From: Scleroderma bovista
Lineage: Eukaryota; Basidiomycota; Agaricomycetes; Boletales; Sclerodermataceae
Assembly: GCA_037178675.1 (NCBI GenBank)
Contig: JAYMGJ010000202.1
Span: 1 to 64,000, forward strand
Length of the DNA stretch: 64,000 nucleotides
Direction of reading: 5' to 3'
The first letter of the stretch is position 1; each line of letters opens with the position of its first letter. Below are positions 23,019 to 36,313 of the stretch, in pieces. The translations under genes were made by a program, and so were the position numbers. Under the pieces are notes generated by a model that was not told the DNA's origin, ran no database searches, and was given only the letters and a program-made list of their open reading frames with translations.

Positions 23019-25796
23019 TATAACTGGACTGCTGCTGATTTTATTTCTCGTCAATAGTAACATTTGCATAGCCGAATATGGCTCATAATAGCCAGCCCAC
23101 AGTCTAATGGTTTTGTAAATTTATTTGCCTGTTTTTATTCACTCTGGCAGTGCTTGCTCGCAATCAATGTTACACTTACCCAATAGACAGCTATTACCGG
23201 TTGTGGTACAATATTCGTGGGTCCTCGGGAGATCTTCATGCGTATACTATGTTATGCTGTATATATGTGGAAGTGCGTCAGAATTCCAAGTCTAGGACGT
23301 GTCAGAGGAAGTAAGCGTTAAGATACAGATCATGAGGCCAGCGAAAAGTCGGCGGAGCGGGACCTAGAATCGTGCATATGCTGGTGGTTAACGTCAGCGC
23401 CAGTGTCTCATGGGTAGGGAAACCAGCTGAGGGGTCTGAGTTGATCAAAAGAAGAAGACCTTGCTGTCCGACTTCGCTACAGACCTTCCGCCGCGCTGTA
23501 GTCGACCTATGGAGGCATATTCTAATGGGCGATTTCCAAGATAGGCTAATGATAATACATACCACGAAGAAAGCCGATCGTTCCCCTCCTGACGCGAAAA
23601 TGGAGTTGTGAGTCGAAATACTTAAGGTTGGTCCGTGTGTGAAGGGCACTGTGGTCCTACTTGAGAGTAGTCGTGGCGTGTAATGAGGCAGAGTAGTGGC
23701 AGTGCAGCCACAGCCAATCCCCTTTCGAGATAAGCCAGACACTTCAGCCTGTACTCATTATGCGACCGGCCTAAAATGCTGCGGCTGCACGTCAGTTTTT
23801 GCATGAGTTATGATACAGGTATGGTCCTGATCCCCTTGAAATTTATGCACTGCCGATAGTTGCACTGGTAGATGAGTCCTATGCAACTGCTGTTGCTTTG
23901 TGGTAAGGCAGCGCTCTTCCAGACAATACCAGCTCAAAATAAGTAGGTTAGTGCCGCATACCATTTAGTTCAAGGATGTGTGTGTATGATTTAAGTTACT
24001 AATAGTAGCAGCGAGCCGACGACAAATGGATCAATCACACAGGCTGTGCGAAGGAAGGTCTTTGGAGGGCCCACGAATTGGCGCCTTTCATACAGCATCA
24101 ATACCTTTAAACGACGAGATGCATGGAATACTTGAAACGAGCTCAGGGCCCCCCTGCGTTCTCTACGGAACTGGGTCACTGGAGCTCTGCTATCTGCAAT
24201 AATATAGTACCCATCCTGTTCGTCACAACTTCGTGCCTGATGGTGCCGAACTTTCGTTAGTGAGAGTCTGCCATTTACATTTATCAGGAGACCGCTGTGG
24301 TATGCACAGGGCTGAATGTTTCAATTCTCCTGTGCGATTTTTTTGCACGTGTGTTGCATATTCAGGTTCACAACTGTCTAGGGCTCTGGTGCCCGTCATA
24401 AGTTGATCGATCATCGCGATGTATGTACCTAGCAGTCTCCTGCCAAGCTCCTCTGTCCGATTGCAGATTTCGAGGGTGTCGCTTCAGTGAGAGGCAATAC
24501 TGGGGTGACTACCCATGCTGAGAATTGTTCTGGGAACCAAAGGCTGCGGAGGGTGGAAATATCTCGGACGAAAGGTGGCATGTAATGAACCGCGCGCAGT
24601 CACCACAACGGATGGTACTGTCGGAGACTAGTATGTAACGTACCTAGTGCATTCCGGGTGTGCTGGGGAGTGGTTACGGTCAATACCCCGTGCACCACCA
24701 CGCAGTACTTACTAATTTCCGTCAATTGACGAGTGCACTGTAGCCACCTGTCGGGACAGCCAGAGAAGGGGAAATTTTCTCCGTCGAAGAAGAGATTATG
24801 GCTCTTCTGGTATACTTTCACCAGACACTACTTATTACCCAAGTGCACTCGCAACAATATTCTCTGCATTGCACTCATGGTTTGGCATGAAGTTAGCTGT
24901 CGGCCCGACGTCCAGGCCAGAACATGTAGGTGCCTGGAGGTCCGATCCGGTAGCTTTTCGATCGTCTACCGGGACATCATGTACCAAGCACAATGCTGGA
25001 CGTCTTCACTTGCACGCAGTTGAACGCCCATCGCAGAGCGTCCTCGTGAGTATCCAACCTCCCTGCTCCCGCGGTACATTTAGAGGCACACCCACGGTAT
25101 GAGTTTCGCACCGATGAGTCCCCGCTAGGCTGCGAATACGTGTTGAGATCGTCCTTGGGGCAATGATAAGTAATTCATGGACCCTAACGAAAAAAAAATA
25201 GACGTCATATGTGCCACGGCCCACGAAGAGCCACCGAATTACTGCGCAGTCACTGTTATAGGGACTGGAGTGCCATGATGATCCCCATATGCCTAGTCCA
25301 GCCAACTGCTGGGTGGACTCCAGTGGTATTTCCCCGAAGATGTAATACCGGCCCAGGCTGTGGTGAATTATCGGCTGAGTGAGGCAGTAAGGCCCCGCCA
25401 ACGGAGGACCCAGGGTGGAATTTATACTCGGAGGTTTTGGGTCAGTAAGCGGATGATGTCTGTGGAGTAGTAACTAGTGGCCACTGATTCACATTCTTCC
25501 CGATGATTATTCCACGGCCCTTTATGAATGACTGGTATATAGTGCAAATTTGGCTGTATTGTGAGCTATGCTCGAAGGACAAAGCCAACTTTTACCACAG
25601 GATATTACTAACGTAAACAGTGTGTTTAGTTCATAAGCGACGTACTTCCACACAGCACGGCAACACAACTTTCCCATACCTCCCCTCTCAGATCTCTCGG
25701 TGTCTTGAAGCCCGGCGATAAATTATTTGCGAAACAAGCGTACTTCGTCGTATAATTTGAGTGCGTTGCAGGAGAAAACCTCCATAACGATCATTC
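23019..25796. other. Long intergenic region without recognisable gene
   Basis: About 2.8 kb with only short open frames on both strands. None has family resemblance or a convincing splice structure. No tandem or inverted repeat stands out. It could hold non-coding RNA or old degraded sequence. Confidence 0.5.
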
Positions 25797-28349
25797 ATGG
25801 ACGACCACCAATCTACAGCGTCAGGAGCAATTTCGATGGAACAACCGCCATCTGACTTGGTCTTACTCCCGCTGGGCGTTACCCATGACTCTCAGCACAC
25901 CCGCCCTAAATCTGCAGGTCCAGAATTGCGACAAACCCCTGGAAAAGCAACAAATCAATCCTCCTTGACCATCCTTCGGGAAAAGGCCGCAACACTATTG
26001 CAGCCACCAAGGAAGATTGGGCCCACTCCATCTGTGTGGCAAAGTGTACGGTCTATTCTCCTGTCTTCCTGTAAGTCCAGTGTTTAGGCGTGCAAAATAT
26101 CATTCACAGATATGTTATAGGGCTCAATGTCCTCCTGGTGTTCATTCCAGTATCAGTAAGCAGAATCGGTAGAGCTTCACTTCCCTTACTGATTTATTTC
26201 GCGGGGATAGTGGGCACTTCACTTTGCAATACCGGACAAATATACGCTTATATTCATCTGTGTGTATCCCTTTTTGCTATTTCATTCGCTCTTTTTTTAA
26301 CAGCACTAACAGTCTCGTTCATGGCCATAATTCCGCTCGCGAAGGTAGCGCATTTTGCTATTGTTGGAGAATGGATCTTAAAACTGTATATAGCTCCTCG
26401 CCTTTGCCACCGATGAATTGTCGCTACGTGTCGGACAAACTTTGGCTGGCCTCCTGAATGCCACATTGGTACGCACACCCCTTTGTTATTTCTTTTTGTG
26501 ATCTGACATCGTTTCAACTCGTCCAGGGAAACGCGTAAGCCGTGTGTTAGTTATATCAACTGTCGCTCAATTACGGTATTGCTTTCATCTGCCACAGGGT
26601 CGAACTCATTGTTTCGGTATGTTATTACTATATTGTATCTCCGAAATTTTCACCCTGACTGCAACCCAGATAATTGCCTTATTGAAATGCGAATTAACAA
26701 TTGTCCAATCGTCACGTGGGTTTTTCATGATAAAGGATCTGAATGTCAATATTTACACATTTAGCTAGTTGTTGGATCGATCCTAAGCAATTTGCGTAAG
26801 TGTGGTCATTGAGCTGTGGGAAATGCTCTGATTGGACGGTTCACCAGTACTTGTCCTTGGCATGTGCTTCTTTGCAGGTGGTCTACGGTTCTCGGAACAG
26901 GGCTTTGGATCTGGTCAGTAGTCTCCACTACACTCTTACTGTGTCCTAATAGCCTCGTCATAGCCGCCGCCCAATTGAATTCCTCCCTTCTGACCATCAG
27001 CGTCATCGCTGTTCTTTTACCCGGTGCTTTTCATATGGCATTGCAACAAGGCCAAGACGAAGGTATCTTAGATCAGGAAATCTTGAAGACCAGTCACGGA
27101 GTACGTAATGGAGTTGTGTTTGACATCGTTGAACTTGACCCTTTTTTATATAGGTTGCTATTATCCTACTATTCAGTAAGGCAACACTCCTTTCAATGGA
27201 CTAATCTAAATCCGTACTTCTTTTCAGTCTACTGTTCCTACCTTACTTTCCAGCTCTTCTCCCACAAGAACCTTTACACTGACGATGGTTTTGAGGAATC
27301 GAAGAAGTATGACGGTCAAAACCCATTCAAGTTCGAGCGACTGCGCCGCAGACGGCGTACGACCCAAAGCCATCCTAGTTTAACTGGGGAAGAAATAGTT
27401 AGTTCACCGGTTACGCACGCTGTTGATCATGTGCACATCGAAGGGGTCCATTCTACTCCTTATCCCGATCCTGAGGTTAGGCCTATGGAAATTGAAGATG
27501 AAAAGGCAGAACAACCTCAAATGAGTGTACCGGTGTCCGTGGGCCTCCTTGTTGCCATCACAGTGGTGAGTTGGAGCGTTTCCGTGCGTGTCCGTACCAT
27601 GACAAATTAATGAATATAGCTTGTCGCTGTTACGGCGGAATTCTTAGTGGATTCCATCGACGGGATGACCGCTGGAGGGGTCATAAGCAAGGAGTTCGTT
27701 GGTGTGATATTACTCCCGATCGTCGGCAACGCTGCGGAACACGCTACTGCAGTCACAGTGTCTGTCAAAGACAAGCTGACACTGAGCATAGGAGTGGCAG
27801 TCGGATCGAGTATTGTGAGTATTTTCCAGGTTGGACTTCCACATACTCACACGGTACCTTATATAGCAAATTGCACTGTTCGTCATCCCGTATGTGGCTA
27901 GTGTTTCCTATGCAGTACTCGCGGTATTTATTGGTTGGATAGGTTCATCGTTACCCTGGCATGGATCCTTGGGAAGCCGTTGTCCCTGTTATTTGACCCC
28001 CTCGAGTCTGTAGTCCTATTCCTTTCCGGTGAGTTTACCCCGTCTTCCTGTACCGTCCCGTCATAACCGGGAATGGTTGCAGTCCTGACTGTGAACTACG
28101 TTATCCAAGATGGTAGGTCAAATTGGCTTGAGGGGATGATTCTCATGTGTAAGTCACACTGTAACGCTTCTCTGTGGTTGGACGTCGAAGGGCTGATTGA
28201 TTTGTGGCCAGGTTTGTACCTCATTCTCGCCGTGACATTTTGGTTCTACCCTGGTATGTCATCCATCACTTGTCTTGCTGTGGAGAATTCTGATATTGAT
28301 GTGACATGAACCAGGCACCACGGTACTTACCGCCGTGACTTGCACCTGA
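25797..28349 (+). CDS. VCX1: Vacuolar Ca2+/H+ exchanger (CAX family, Vcx1-like)
   Basis: A membrane antiporter that moves Ca2+ into the vacuole in exchange for protons. I could thread nineteen in-phase exons from 25797 to the TGA at 28347-28349. The N-terminus is hydrophilic (about 90 residues), then SWLNVLLVFIPVSW starts the membrane part. Diagnostic repeats are present: GNAVELIV in the first half and GNAAEHATA in the second. Other family blocks are FMAIIPLAKLLAFAT, SSLVGSILSNLLLVLG, LLPGAFHMALQ and EFVGVILLPIV. A His/acid-containing loop (27290-27540) separates the halves. The GNAVEL motif is assembled across an 8-nt micro-exon (26527-26534) and a 19-nt exon (26598-26616). No defects were seen. 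Confidence 0.88.
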
Positions 28350-28713
28350 GTACCCAAGTGGCTGATCCTATCGACTATCATATGCTGAAACTCCCTTCGG
28401 AGTCTAGTTTAATCAGTTTATCAATTTTATCGATCTCATGCTGTACCTTCTCCCTAACTCTTCGGTAGGAGCATGTGATACTTCTCCTTGACTTTATATA
28501 CCCATGTATTGTGGTGCGAAGTAACAATGCCAAATTCACCTTGACAGGTATTGTCCTGCATTGTCCTGTCGGGTGGTACAGATGTGCCTGTCGAGAGGGC
28601 AAAACAGTTTCCATCTCGATTTCAACACGGAGACAACTTTTGTATCAAAATTTTATTTCGTATGCTTCAATTTTATGTATGTACATATATAAAAGACAAC
28701 AACGATGAATTGA

Positions 28714-31700
28714 TTACAATTTAGCTTTGGTGTCCCCATTGACAAGCGTCACTGCAGCTGCCGCAAGAACGGTTGTCCTCCGCTCTTTAGTCTTCGTTAC
28801 TGTGGAATAAAAGGGAATCGAGCCGTCTTAGTTCTTGAAGCAACCAAGGAATGACGCAAAGATGACGCACTGAAAATAACCTTTTGACCTTCTTTCCACA
28901 TCTCCGTGACGAGCGTCTCTCCCGGGAAGACTACACCCGCAAAACTGTGTGGGAGATAAAATGAATAAAAGTATTGTGACCTCGTGGAGTTTTCAGTGGA
29001 AAGGTTGTACTCACCGTACTTTGATGTCCTCATAAGCCCCAAACGTCTGCAGGACGTGTTTTCCAGCTAGCCCCATGAAGCATAGTCCTTATCGTACAAA
29101 GCAAGAACCAGCATGGTTGACAACAATTAGACACAGCTTTGATAAACTAGTATCTTTCTTACCATGAAGTATGGGCTTATCAAACCCGCCCACAGCAGCG
29201 AAATCGGGATCGATCTGTGGGTATCAATATTCAAATAAATCATTGAGCAAAGATTGAAAGACTTCCTGACGAAGACGGACACGCACATGTAGAGGATTGT
29301 AATCACCACTCAATCTATGACATGAATAATTACAAAGATGTTCAAAAAATATCCGCCACAGCATCGCAGGGATGGTAATGGGGCAGTAGATTGATAGGCC
29401 TTGACTTACCTATAAAGAGCAGCTTGACTTGGTAGTGTCTTTTCTTCGACCACAGCATCTGGCGTTCGATTGGGTGGTGTATTTGCAGCAGTGGCCGCCC
29501 CTCTGTCTATTTCGGAGGACCCACTGTAAGTAGAACTGTACCAAGACAAGCGGGAATGCATGTTCACCTGACCCTGCGCGTTTGCCTCCGAACCCACCAG
29601 ACCCGCGGATAAATACAGTCACCTGATTCTCGAAAAGAAGTTTGCCGGTAGCTTTGTCCTTTGTATGAACGATCGTGGTGACAGATGTGGCTTTCCCTTT
29701 GTCCAAGACCTCAAGGAGTCTAAGTCATACAGCATGAGGTCATTGATTTAGTAAACACGAGGACGAAGCTACCATGACACCTTACCTCGTTTCATTTATG
29801 AGCGCTCCTGATGTGGGTATGGATCCCTTGATGGACAAGTATTGTTCTCCGTGAAGAAGTTTTGCCTAGTCATAACAACCATAATAATGTTTCACAAGAG
29901 GATATTGAATAGCTGCGCAGCCTGCGGTCAGCGGCAGATTCAGCTCACCGGGTTGAAATTAGGAAGCCATTCCATGTTAACGCCTGCACTTGCAGGAAAT
30001 TGTGGAACCACGCCAAAGGTAGGGAGTGCCGCAAAGTCTTCATGGCCCTCGTACGTCCACTGGAGATCCTGGTTTGTTGCTCCTATGCCAAGATTGTATA
30101 GGACAACATCGCGCTCGGTGTATGTAAACTCTTCGTCCTCGGGTACCCCCTTCTTTGCTTCTGCAACGAGCTGTGAATCCTCCGGGTCTGTGAAGATGAT
30201 GGGTAGTGGCATCTGCGGACAAGACTCGCTTCAGCTATGGTCGCCGCCATATAACCAGGTTGAGAAATCACATGTTTGAGTCACACACAACGAGCTTTGA
30301 AATCAGGTGGCAGTTGGCATTGAGCTACAGAGTACATACTCATACAAATGTACCAATCAACGTGATTTACTGTAGAGTTTATAGCTTCGCTTTCACGGTG
30401 CTATCGCCCACTGGCGATGCCTTATTCTCGAAATTATCAATAATCTGCTGCAAGCTCTCTGCCGGAGTCGTGGGGAAGGTGGCCCGGCCATCATCTGCAA
30501 CAATTAAGTAGGAAACCTCAAGAATCTTCAACCGGAAACGCACTGAAGTTCGTGAATGTGTCCCATTTCAAGATGACGTCTTCAGGAGCCAACTTGATGT
30601 TTGTGGGGAAGCCGTGTCCACCGGTCCGTTGCCAGCGTGTTTCTGCGGCCCAGCCACCCGAAATTTCAAACAACCGCCCCGTGGTATCCGTATTGTCCTC
30701 ACTCGTGAGGAATCCTACGACAGGGGCAATGTAATCCGGCTATGAAAATGTAAGTTAGAGGTAAAGTAGTCAAAAGATCATCACAGACTTTGTATGCATC
30801 CACCCTTTCCTTGGGCCTAGTAAACTCCCGCATCAGTATATGCATCGCATATAGTCAAAGGCACCAACCATATTGTCATAGTCATAGCAGTACCTGCAGA
30901 AGGAGCAATCGTATTACAGAGGATGTTGTATTTCCGGCCCTCGAAACCAAGCGTCTTCGTGAAGCCAATGATGGCAGCTTTTGCAGACGAATACTGTAGC
31001 ACCGATGAGATTTTTCTGGTCAGATAAAAAGCTCTCATTTGCTCACATTTGTCTGGCCAAAGTTGCCATCTAAATTAAAAGATCAATGGAAGATCAAGGA
31101 GAAATACGTAGATACGAACATATGCCAACCTGCGAGGCAGTGGTGACGATACGACCATATTTTTGCTTCTGGAATATGGGCCAGACAGCTTTTGCACACT
31201 GTGTCCTATGTTAGACCCTCCACTCACATAACAAAAGCCAGGAAGATGCAGACCTTGTATGTACCCATAAGATGAACAGCAATGACGGTGTCCCATTCTT
31301 GCTCAGTCATTGCAGTAAATGATCGATCTCTCAGTACACCTGCATTAGCAACAAGGACGTGTACACCGCCGAACGCATCCAGCGCTGCTTTGACGATTTT
31401 CTCGCCATCCTCTGCAGAGCAGATGACAGATGCTGCCTTGCCACCAGCTACAGCCCTCTAATCGTCAGTTTTGATTGCCTGTCTAGCGAATCTCTGCGCA
31501 CCAGCTTCGACTTCTTTGCACACAGCAGGGACTGCTTTGTCATTCACATCGTTGACAACTACATTTGCTCCAAGGCGACCATACATTAGTGCATATGCAC
31601 GCCCGAGTCCAGCACCAGCACCCGTGACAATGACAGTTTTACCATCGAAACGGACAGGTGCAGTTGCCTGGGCATTAGGTGGCAACGTGGCAGCGACGTC

Positions 31701-33081
31701 AAGCTGTACGGTTTTGGATCTCACTAATGCCTCGAATTGCAAGTGTACTCCACGGCTTACCGTGCTTTCGACATCTGATAGCGATTCTGGGCTGTGTACA
31801 CAGGTGTTAAGAAGCGGAAGCTGAGTGGCCCGTATTGAAACTACTTACTGTCTCGCTTCTGAGAAACCAGTAACTTCTGACCACTTAAGTTTAACCTGAG
31901 ATTCATCAAGTTAGCACGACGAGACGGCCAAGATAAACAGAGACAACACACAGCAGACGGTGTAAATGTCTCGTCAGTCTTCCATATAGTTCCTTTACTT
32001 CGTTCCCACCGGACTTCTGCGACGAAGCCTGCCCCAACCTCAAACACGCGTCCTGATGGGTTAGGGCCATCAGGGTGACAAATTGCAGCTACAAACGGTG
32101 CGACAAATTCGGGCTAGTACGGAACTTTGATTTCTCTCGGTTCCGCCAAATGCTGTAGAACAGACATACCTTGAGATTCGCAAGCATGTCAGGGGGCATG
32201 ATAGTCTCCGTCATTTTGGATGCAGCTACCTACAGCCGGATTTAGATAAGACACAAACAATGTCAAGAAGGTAATGTGTACCGGTGCTATTGCAACAGCA
32301 CCAATATTGTATTTGGCGCCTTCCCGTGCAAGGGATTTTGTAAAGCCGATCAAACCCATTTTCGCGGCGCTGTAGTTGGCTTGACCAAAGTTGCCTAGTT
32401 GAGGAAAGGGCGAAGGGGTCGCAAGGACGTCATGCGTGAGCAACTTCGAAAGTTCTGATCCATATGCTACACACCATAGATACCAGCCGCACTGGAAATA
32501 TTCACGATCCGACCAAACTTCTGGTTCCGGAAGTGAGGCCAGGCGGCTTTGGTGCATGCAAATGCGCCCTTGAGATGGACGGAAATGACTTGGCCCCATT
32601 CTGCATCAGACATGTTCTTGAATCTGTTAATAACGCACATGAGCTAACCACCACAGTCCCAAACTAATGAGACGCTGACCCTTTGTCTCTTAGGATGCCC
32701 GCATTATTGATGAGGATGGTAACCCGCCCAAACGAGTTGATTGCGGTCTGTATGACAGCAGCGCCATCTGTCGCTGACGAGGTGTTCGCGATTGCACTGC
32801 CTCCCGCTGGCCACACGCCATATGCATCAGTCCCGAGACCAAATCCATCGCCCAAAACGCACCCTGCTTGATCTCGTCGACAACCCTTTGAGCCGCCTCA
32901 GCATTGAAGTCGTTCACAACCACATTAGCACCACGCGAGGCAAAGAGGAGTGAATAGCTAGCCGGGGGAAGCCGTGAGTTGTCATCCAGTCTTGACAACG
33001 CATTCAGACCTACGCTTTTCCAAGTCCACCACCCGCACCGGTGACCACGACCGTATGACCCTTGAATGAAAGCGATGACAT
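28714..33081 (-). CDS. FOX2: Peroxisomal multifunctional beta-oxidation enzyme
   Basis: Combines 3-hydroxyacyl-CoA dehydrogenase and 2-enoyl-CoA hydratase 2 in peroxisomal fatty-acid beta-oxidation. The ATG at 33081 gives [23 protein letters not shown], the first Rossmann SDR domain, with [11 protein letters not shown] as its Tyr/Lys active site (about 32400-32340). A second SDR follows ([20 protein letters not shown] at about 31640; [20 protein letters not shown] at about 30960). The hydratase-2 part runs from about 30450 to the end: [27 protein letters not shown], the catalytic LSGDYNPLH with its Asp and His (about 29315-29290), and [13 protein letters not shown]. The C-terminus ends AKL, a peroxisomal targeting signal type 1. 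Many introns; individual borders not all resolved. About 900 aa, as expected. Confidence 0.88.
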
Positions 33082-33926
33082 GGTTGTTGAGATTGGCTTG
33101 CAAGTTGTTGAAAGATATCGGTGCGTCACGTCGCGCGACCTTATTAGTACCCGAGTATCACGTGAAAGTGATCAATTGACCCTTCAGCTGATTGTCCACC
33201 GGCAATAACGACGAGTACGTATGTACCCTCTTAACATTGGACCTTAATAGTAGACCATAAATAATGATGATTGGGGTGTGGGAGCGCGCGGCGCAGCTAA
33301 GGTTGACACATATCTACACTGGCAACGGAGCCAGGACTCTAGCTGCAAGAGCCAAAAGCGACGGGAACACGCCGGAATAGCAAATGAGAAAATGCGTTCC
33401 CGCCAACCAAACAAGAGGCCTTCAAGGGAGGGATGGACCGAGCCCAACGAAATAGAAAGCCGACACCAGCCAGCAAGATGAATGTAATTTTGGAAGTAAT
33501 AGATGATTGAAACAATAAACACTGCAAATGAATCAAGTGGACAAAACGACAAGATGAGGGAAAAGATGACCGAGAGAGGACATGACATACACGAGGGGTA
33601 GATGAATGCCGAAGATACGGGTAGTGTGTAGGGGAGGGCATAGCGGAATAAACCATGTAAACGTAGAGACGAATGCGTGGTCCGACAAAGGGGCAGCGCG
33701 AGGCCAGAAATGCGACTAACACAGAAACACGTAGCATCTGAGGGGAATGCATAGGCAGATAGCAAGGCAAAGCGACACATAGGCAAATGAAGACATGACT
33801 CGAGTGTGTAATCAGACAATTGAGATTGCAAGAACGATGCGAGGACTGAGGAACAGTATGCAAGCACAAGATGATGTGAAGAAACTGAATGATGCTGTGA
33901 TGCGAGATATCTTGAATACCTTGGAT
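33082..33926. other. Intergenic region (FOX2 promoter and cyclin 3' side)
   Basis: About 840 bp between the FOX2 start and the cyclin stop. The minus strand holds two long overlapping open frames (up to 207 codons), but their Cys/Ser/Leu-rich composition, lack of motifs and lack of splice support argue against a gene. Confidence 0.5.
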
Positions 33927-35703
33927 TTACTTCTTGAGCATCAGATGATCCTGTCCACTACGACTCGAGTTGTTCTTCGCCCATTCGATAGCGAAAAGAG
34001 ATGCCTTGAGGAATTTCTTGTGAGCATATTTCTGGCAAACGTATAACTGAGCAAAGTCGCTCTCGAGGAGCTTGTCGCAGATCCATTGATGACCAGTCTC
34101 AAGGTGTTCGGCGGTGAAGTTAGAGTAGAACACGAAAGCCTCGTTCTAAAAGGAGAGGAACAGTCAGTCACATGACCAAGCACGTGATAGAGATGTAAAA
34201 AATACACACCCAATCTCCCCCGAGCATTCTTCTTGCGCTGTACATTGCGACTGCAGAGATGAGACTGGGCTTGCATCTCAAGAACCGATGGTCAAGCAAG
34301 GTGATTTCCGCAAGAAACTTGCCAAGGGTTCTCGTCTGAATGTCGTAGTCATCCGCCTTGCTGATTCGACGCATCCAGCTGTACGGAGAGCAGTACTGCG
34401 ATACCTTGAAATCGAGTGTCTGCAGAACGATACGCTCGCCCTTCAGGATCTCCTCCTTTGTGTATCCGTTCTCGGTCATGAAAACGAACTCGTCCACCGA
34501 AGGCGCTAGGATTTCCTCGTATTTTGCCGCAATGAACATGGCGGTGACACCGACGAGCTGGAGCTTGGTGAGTGAGACGACACGTCTTGTGAGGAAGCGG
34601 TCGACGATGTTGATGGCTATCCAGAGGGTTTCAGGGAGCATATGCCACCTCAAGTGTACCTGAAGGAGCCAGTCGACAAGCGTCTGCCTCATTGTCCAGG
34701 TAATCTCGTTCTGTGCTTCCATGTAATCGGGGTTGGGCATCACGTCATCCTGGAAAGCGATAAAACAAACGCCTCATGAATGAATGAAAAGGCTCACCTC
34801 TAAATCCGACATATACTTGAAGATTTCATCGGCATATTCCGACACCATGGTCGTGTCGTAGACGTCAACCTCATCTTCGAATGTCCGTTGGATTTCGGAT
34901 ACTTCTCTGTAATGTCTCATTGCTCGTTCGGTGTCGACATCGGGCCAGATACGCGGAGACTTGGTTTGGAGAGCCTCTTCTTGGACGATATCGATGACAT
35001 CTGTTTGCTGGACGTCGACCATGTCTTCTACCTCTTTCTCATTGATGATGCTGAGCTCGGGATCGGCCTCGGGTTCTACAATCTCAGCGACTTCGATATC
35101 CATGTCAGTCTCTTTCTCCTGTTCGGTGGGGATGATTACTGGTACAGCGGTTTCCTGCCGTGATGTGCGCCTGAAGACAGACGGTTTCTGGATGCGAGCG
35201 ACTGATGTGCGAGGGGCATTGCCAGTAGTGTCTGTCCTTCCTGGACCTAGAGGAACTCGTTGCGGGCCAGTCGCGGCTGCCAGTGATGAAGAGCGGGTAC
35301 GCTTGAGACCCTGCTCTTGGGCGACATCCTTCAGACCGTCTTTGGCGGCGGGTTTGCCTGCGACGTCCTAATTCATCGTGTGGCGCATGTATTAATTAGC
35401 GCGCTGGACAGAGCGGACATCTACCAGGAACTGACCTTGCGATTGACGGCGGTTGTCGTCACCTCGTTGAGGGCGGGGCGCTGAGGGCCGACTTTGAGTC
35501 CAGAGAGGACGGCCGTCGCGCGCGATGCGCCTGTACTCGCGATGCCTGAGGCTTGGCGAAGATGTTTGCTGGTGGCATTTTCGTCGCCATTGGCCTTGCG
35601 TGCGCCAAAGCGGGTACGGGTCTGGGGCTGTGGCGGAGATGAGCTATGTGTGCCAGAGGAGAGCGGGTGGCGGGTTGCTTACTCGGATGATATTGTTTGC
35701 CAT
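33927..35703 (-). CDS. B-type mitotic cyclin
   Basis: Regulatory partner of Cdk1 at the G2/M transition. Exon 1 (35703-35683) gives MANNIIR. Exon 2 starts at 35621 and carries a destruction-box-like RPALNEVTT. An acidic linker follows to about 34798, then a cyclin box exon 34749-34210 (EITWTMRQTLVDWLLQVHLR, PETLWIAINIVDRFLTRR, QLVGVTAMFIAAKYEE) and a final exon 34145-33927 with the second cyclin fold (NFTAEHL, KYAHKKFLKASLFAIEWAKN). The order of destruction box, linker and two cyclin folds matches fungal Clb/cyclin B. It is not possible from this alone to say which mitotic cyclin it is. Confidence 0.87.
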
Positions 35704-36313
35704 GGTAAAGGTCAAGTGTGTATGGGCGAGATACTACAGCGACGAGAAAGTGAACGCTTGGAGCGACAGAGGGCGAGGTTAGAGAGAGATACAAAAAGAG
35801 ATTGTGATGGGAAGAGAGAGAAAAAAACCCAGACCGTGGCTTTTAGTGTCGCACACAAAAGATGATGGTTCGAGTGGAAGAAACAAAGCTTGTCAGCCGC
35901 TGTCGAGGACGAGCACAAGAAAGCAACTTCGCAAAGGAAATGTCGCGTAGAACGCGAACCAGTCACGTGCGTCTGAAAACATTCCAAAACAGACACGTCG
36001 CGTCACGCGACGCGACGGCGGCGTGGATTGGGAGAACAAGGTAGGTACTCGAGGGAGGGAAGTAGCTAGCATGCTCGACGGATATAAACACCTGGGAAGT
36101 CCACAGAAGCGCCACTGGGAAATCCCCATCGCCGCATCAGCGCATCAGAGGATACGGATCACTACTGGTGGCGTTCTCCCGACACATCCACTGAATCCCC
36201 TATGGAGGGATAAGATGGCCTGCCTGGCCTCATTTATCGCTACCCTGTGAACCCTGACACTCAGCCAAACAGAACGCGGGCGGCAAAGGCAAACCTACAC
36301 AGCACCGTCAGGA
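35704..36313. other. Cyclin promoter region
   Basis: About 610 bp upstream of the cyclin start and downstream of the FHA/G-patch gene. It contains purine-rich stretches (35750-35830) and a CACGTC/CGCGTCACGCGACGCGACG cluster near 35995-36015, which includes an MluI-box-like ACGCGA word, as seen in G1/S or cell-cycle promoters. Short open frames are not supported. Confidence 0.4.

Noticed and set aside
33244..33867. 207-codon minus-strand ORF between FOX2 and cyclin
   Set aside because: Another minus frame of similar length overlaps it, composition is atypical, and it occupies the expected UTR/promoter space.
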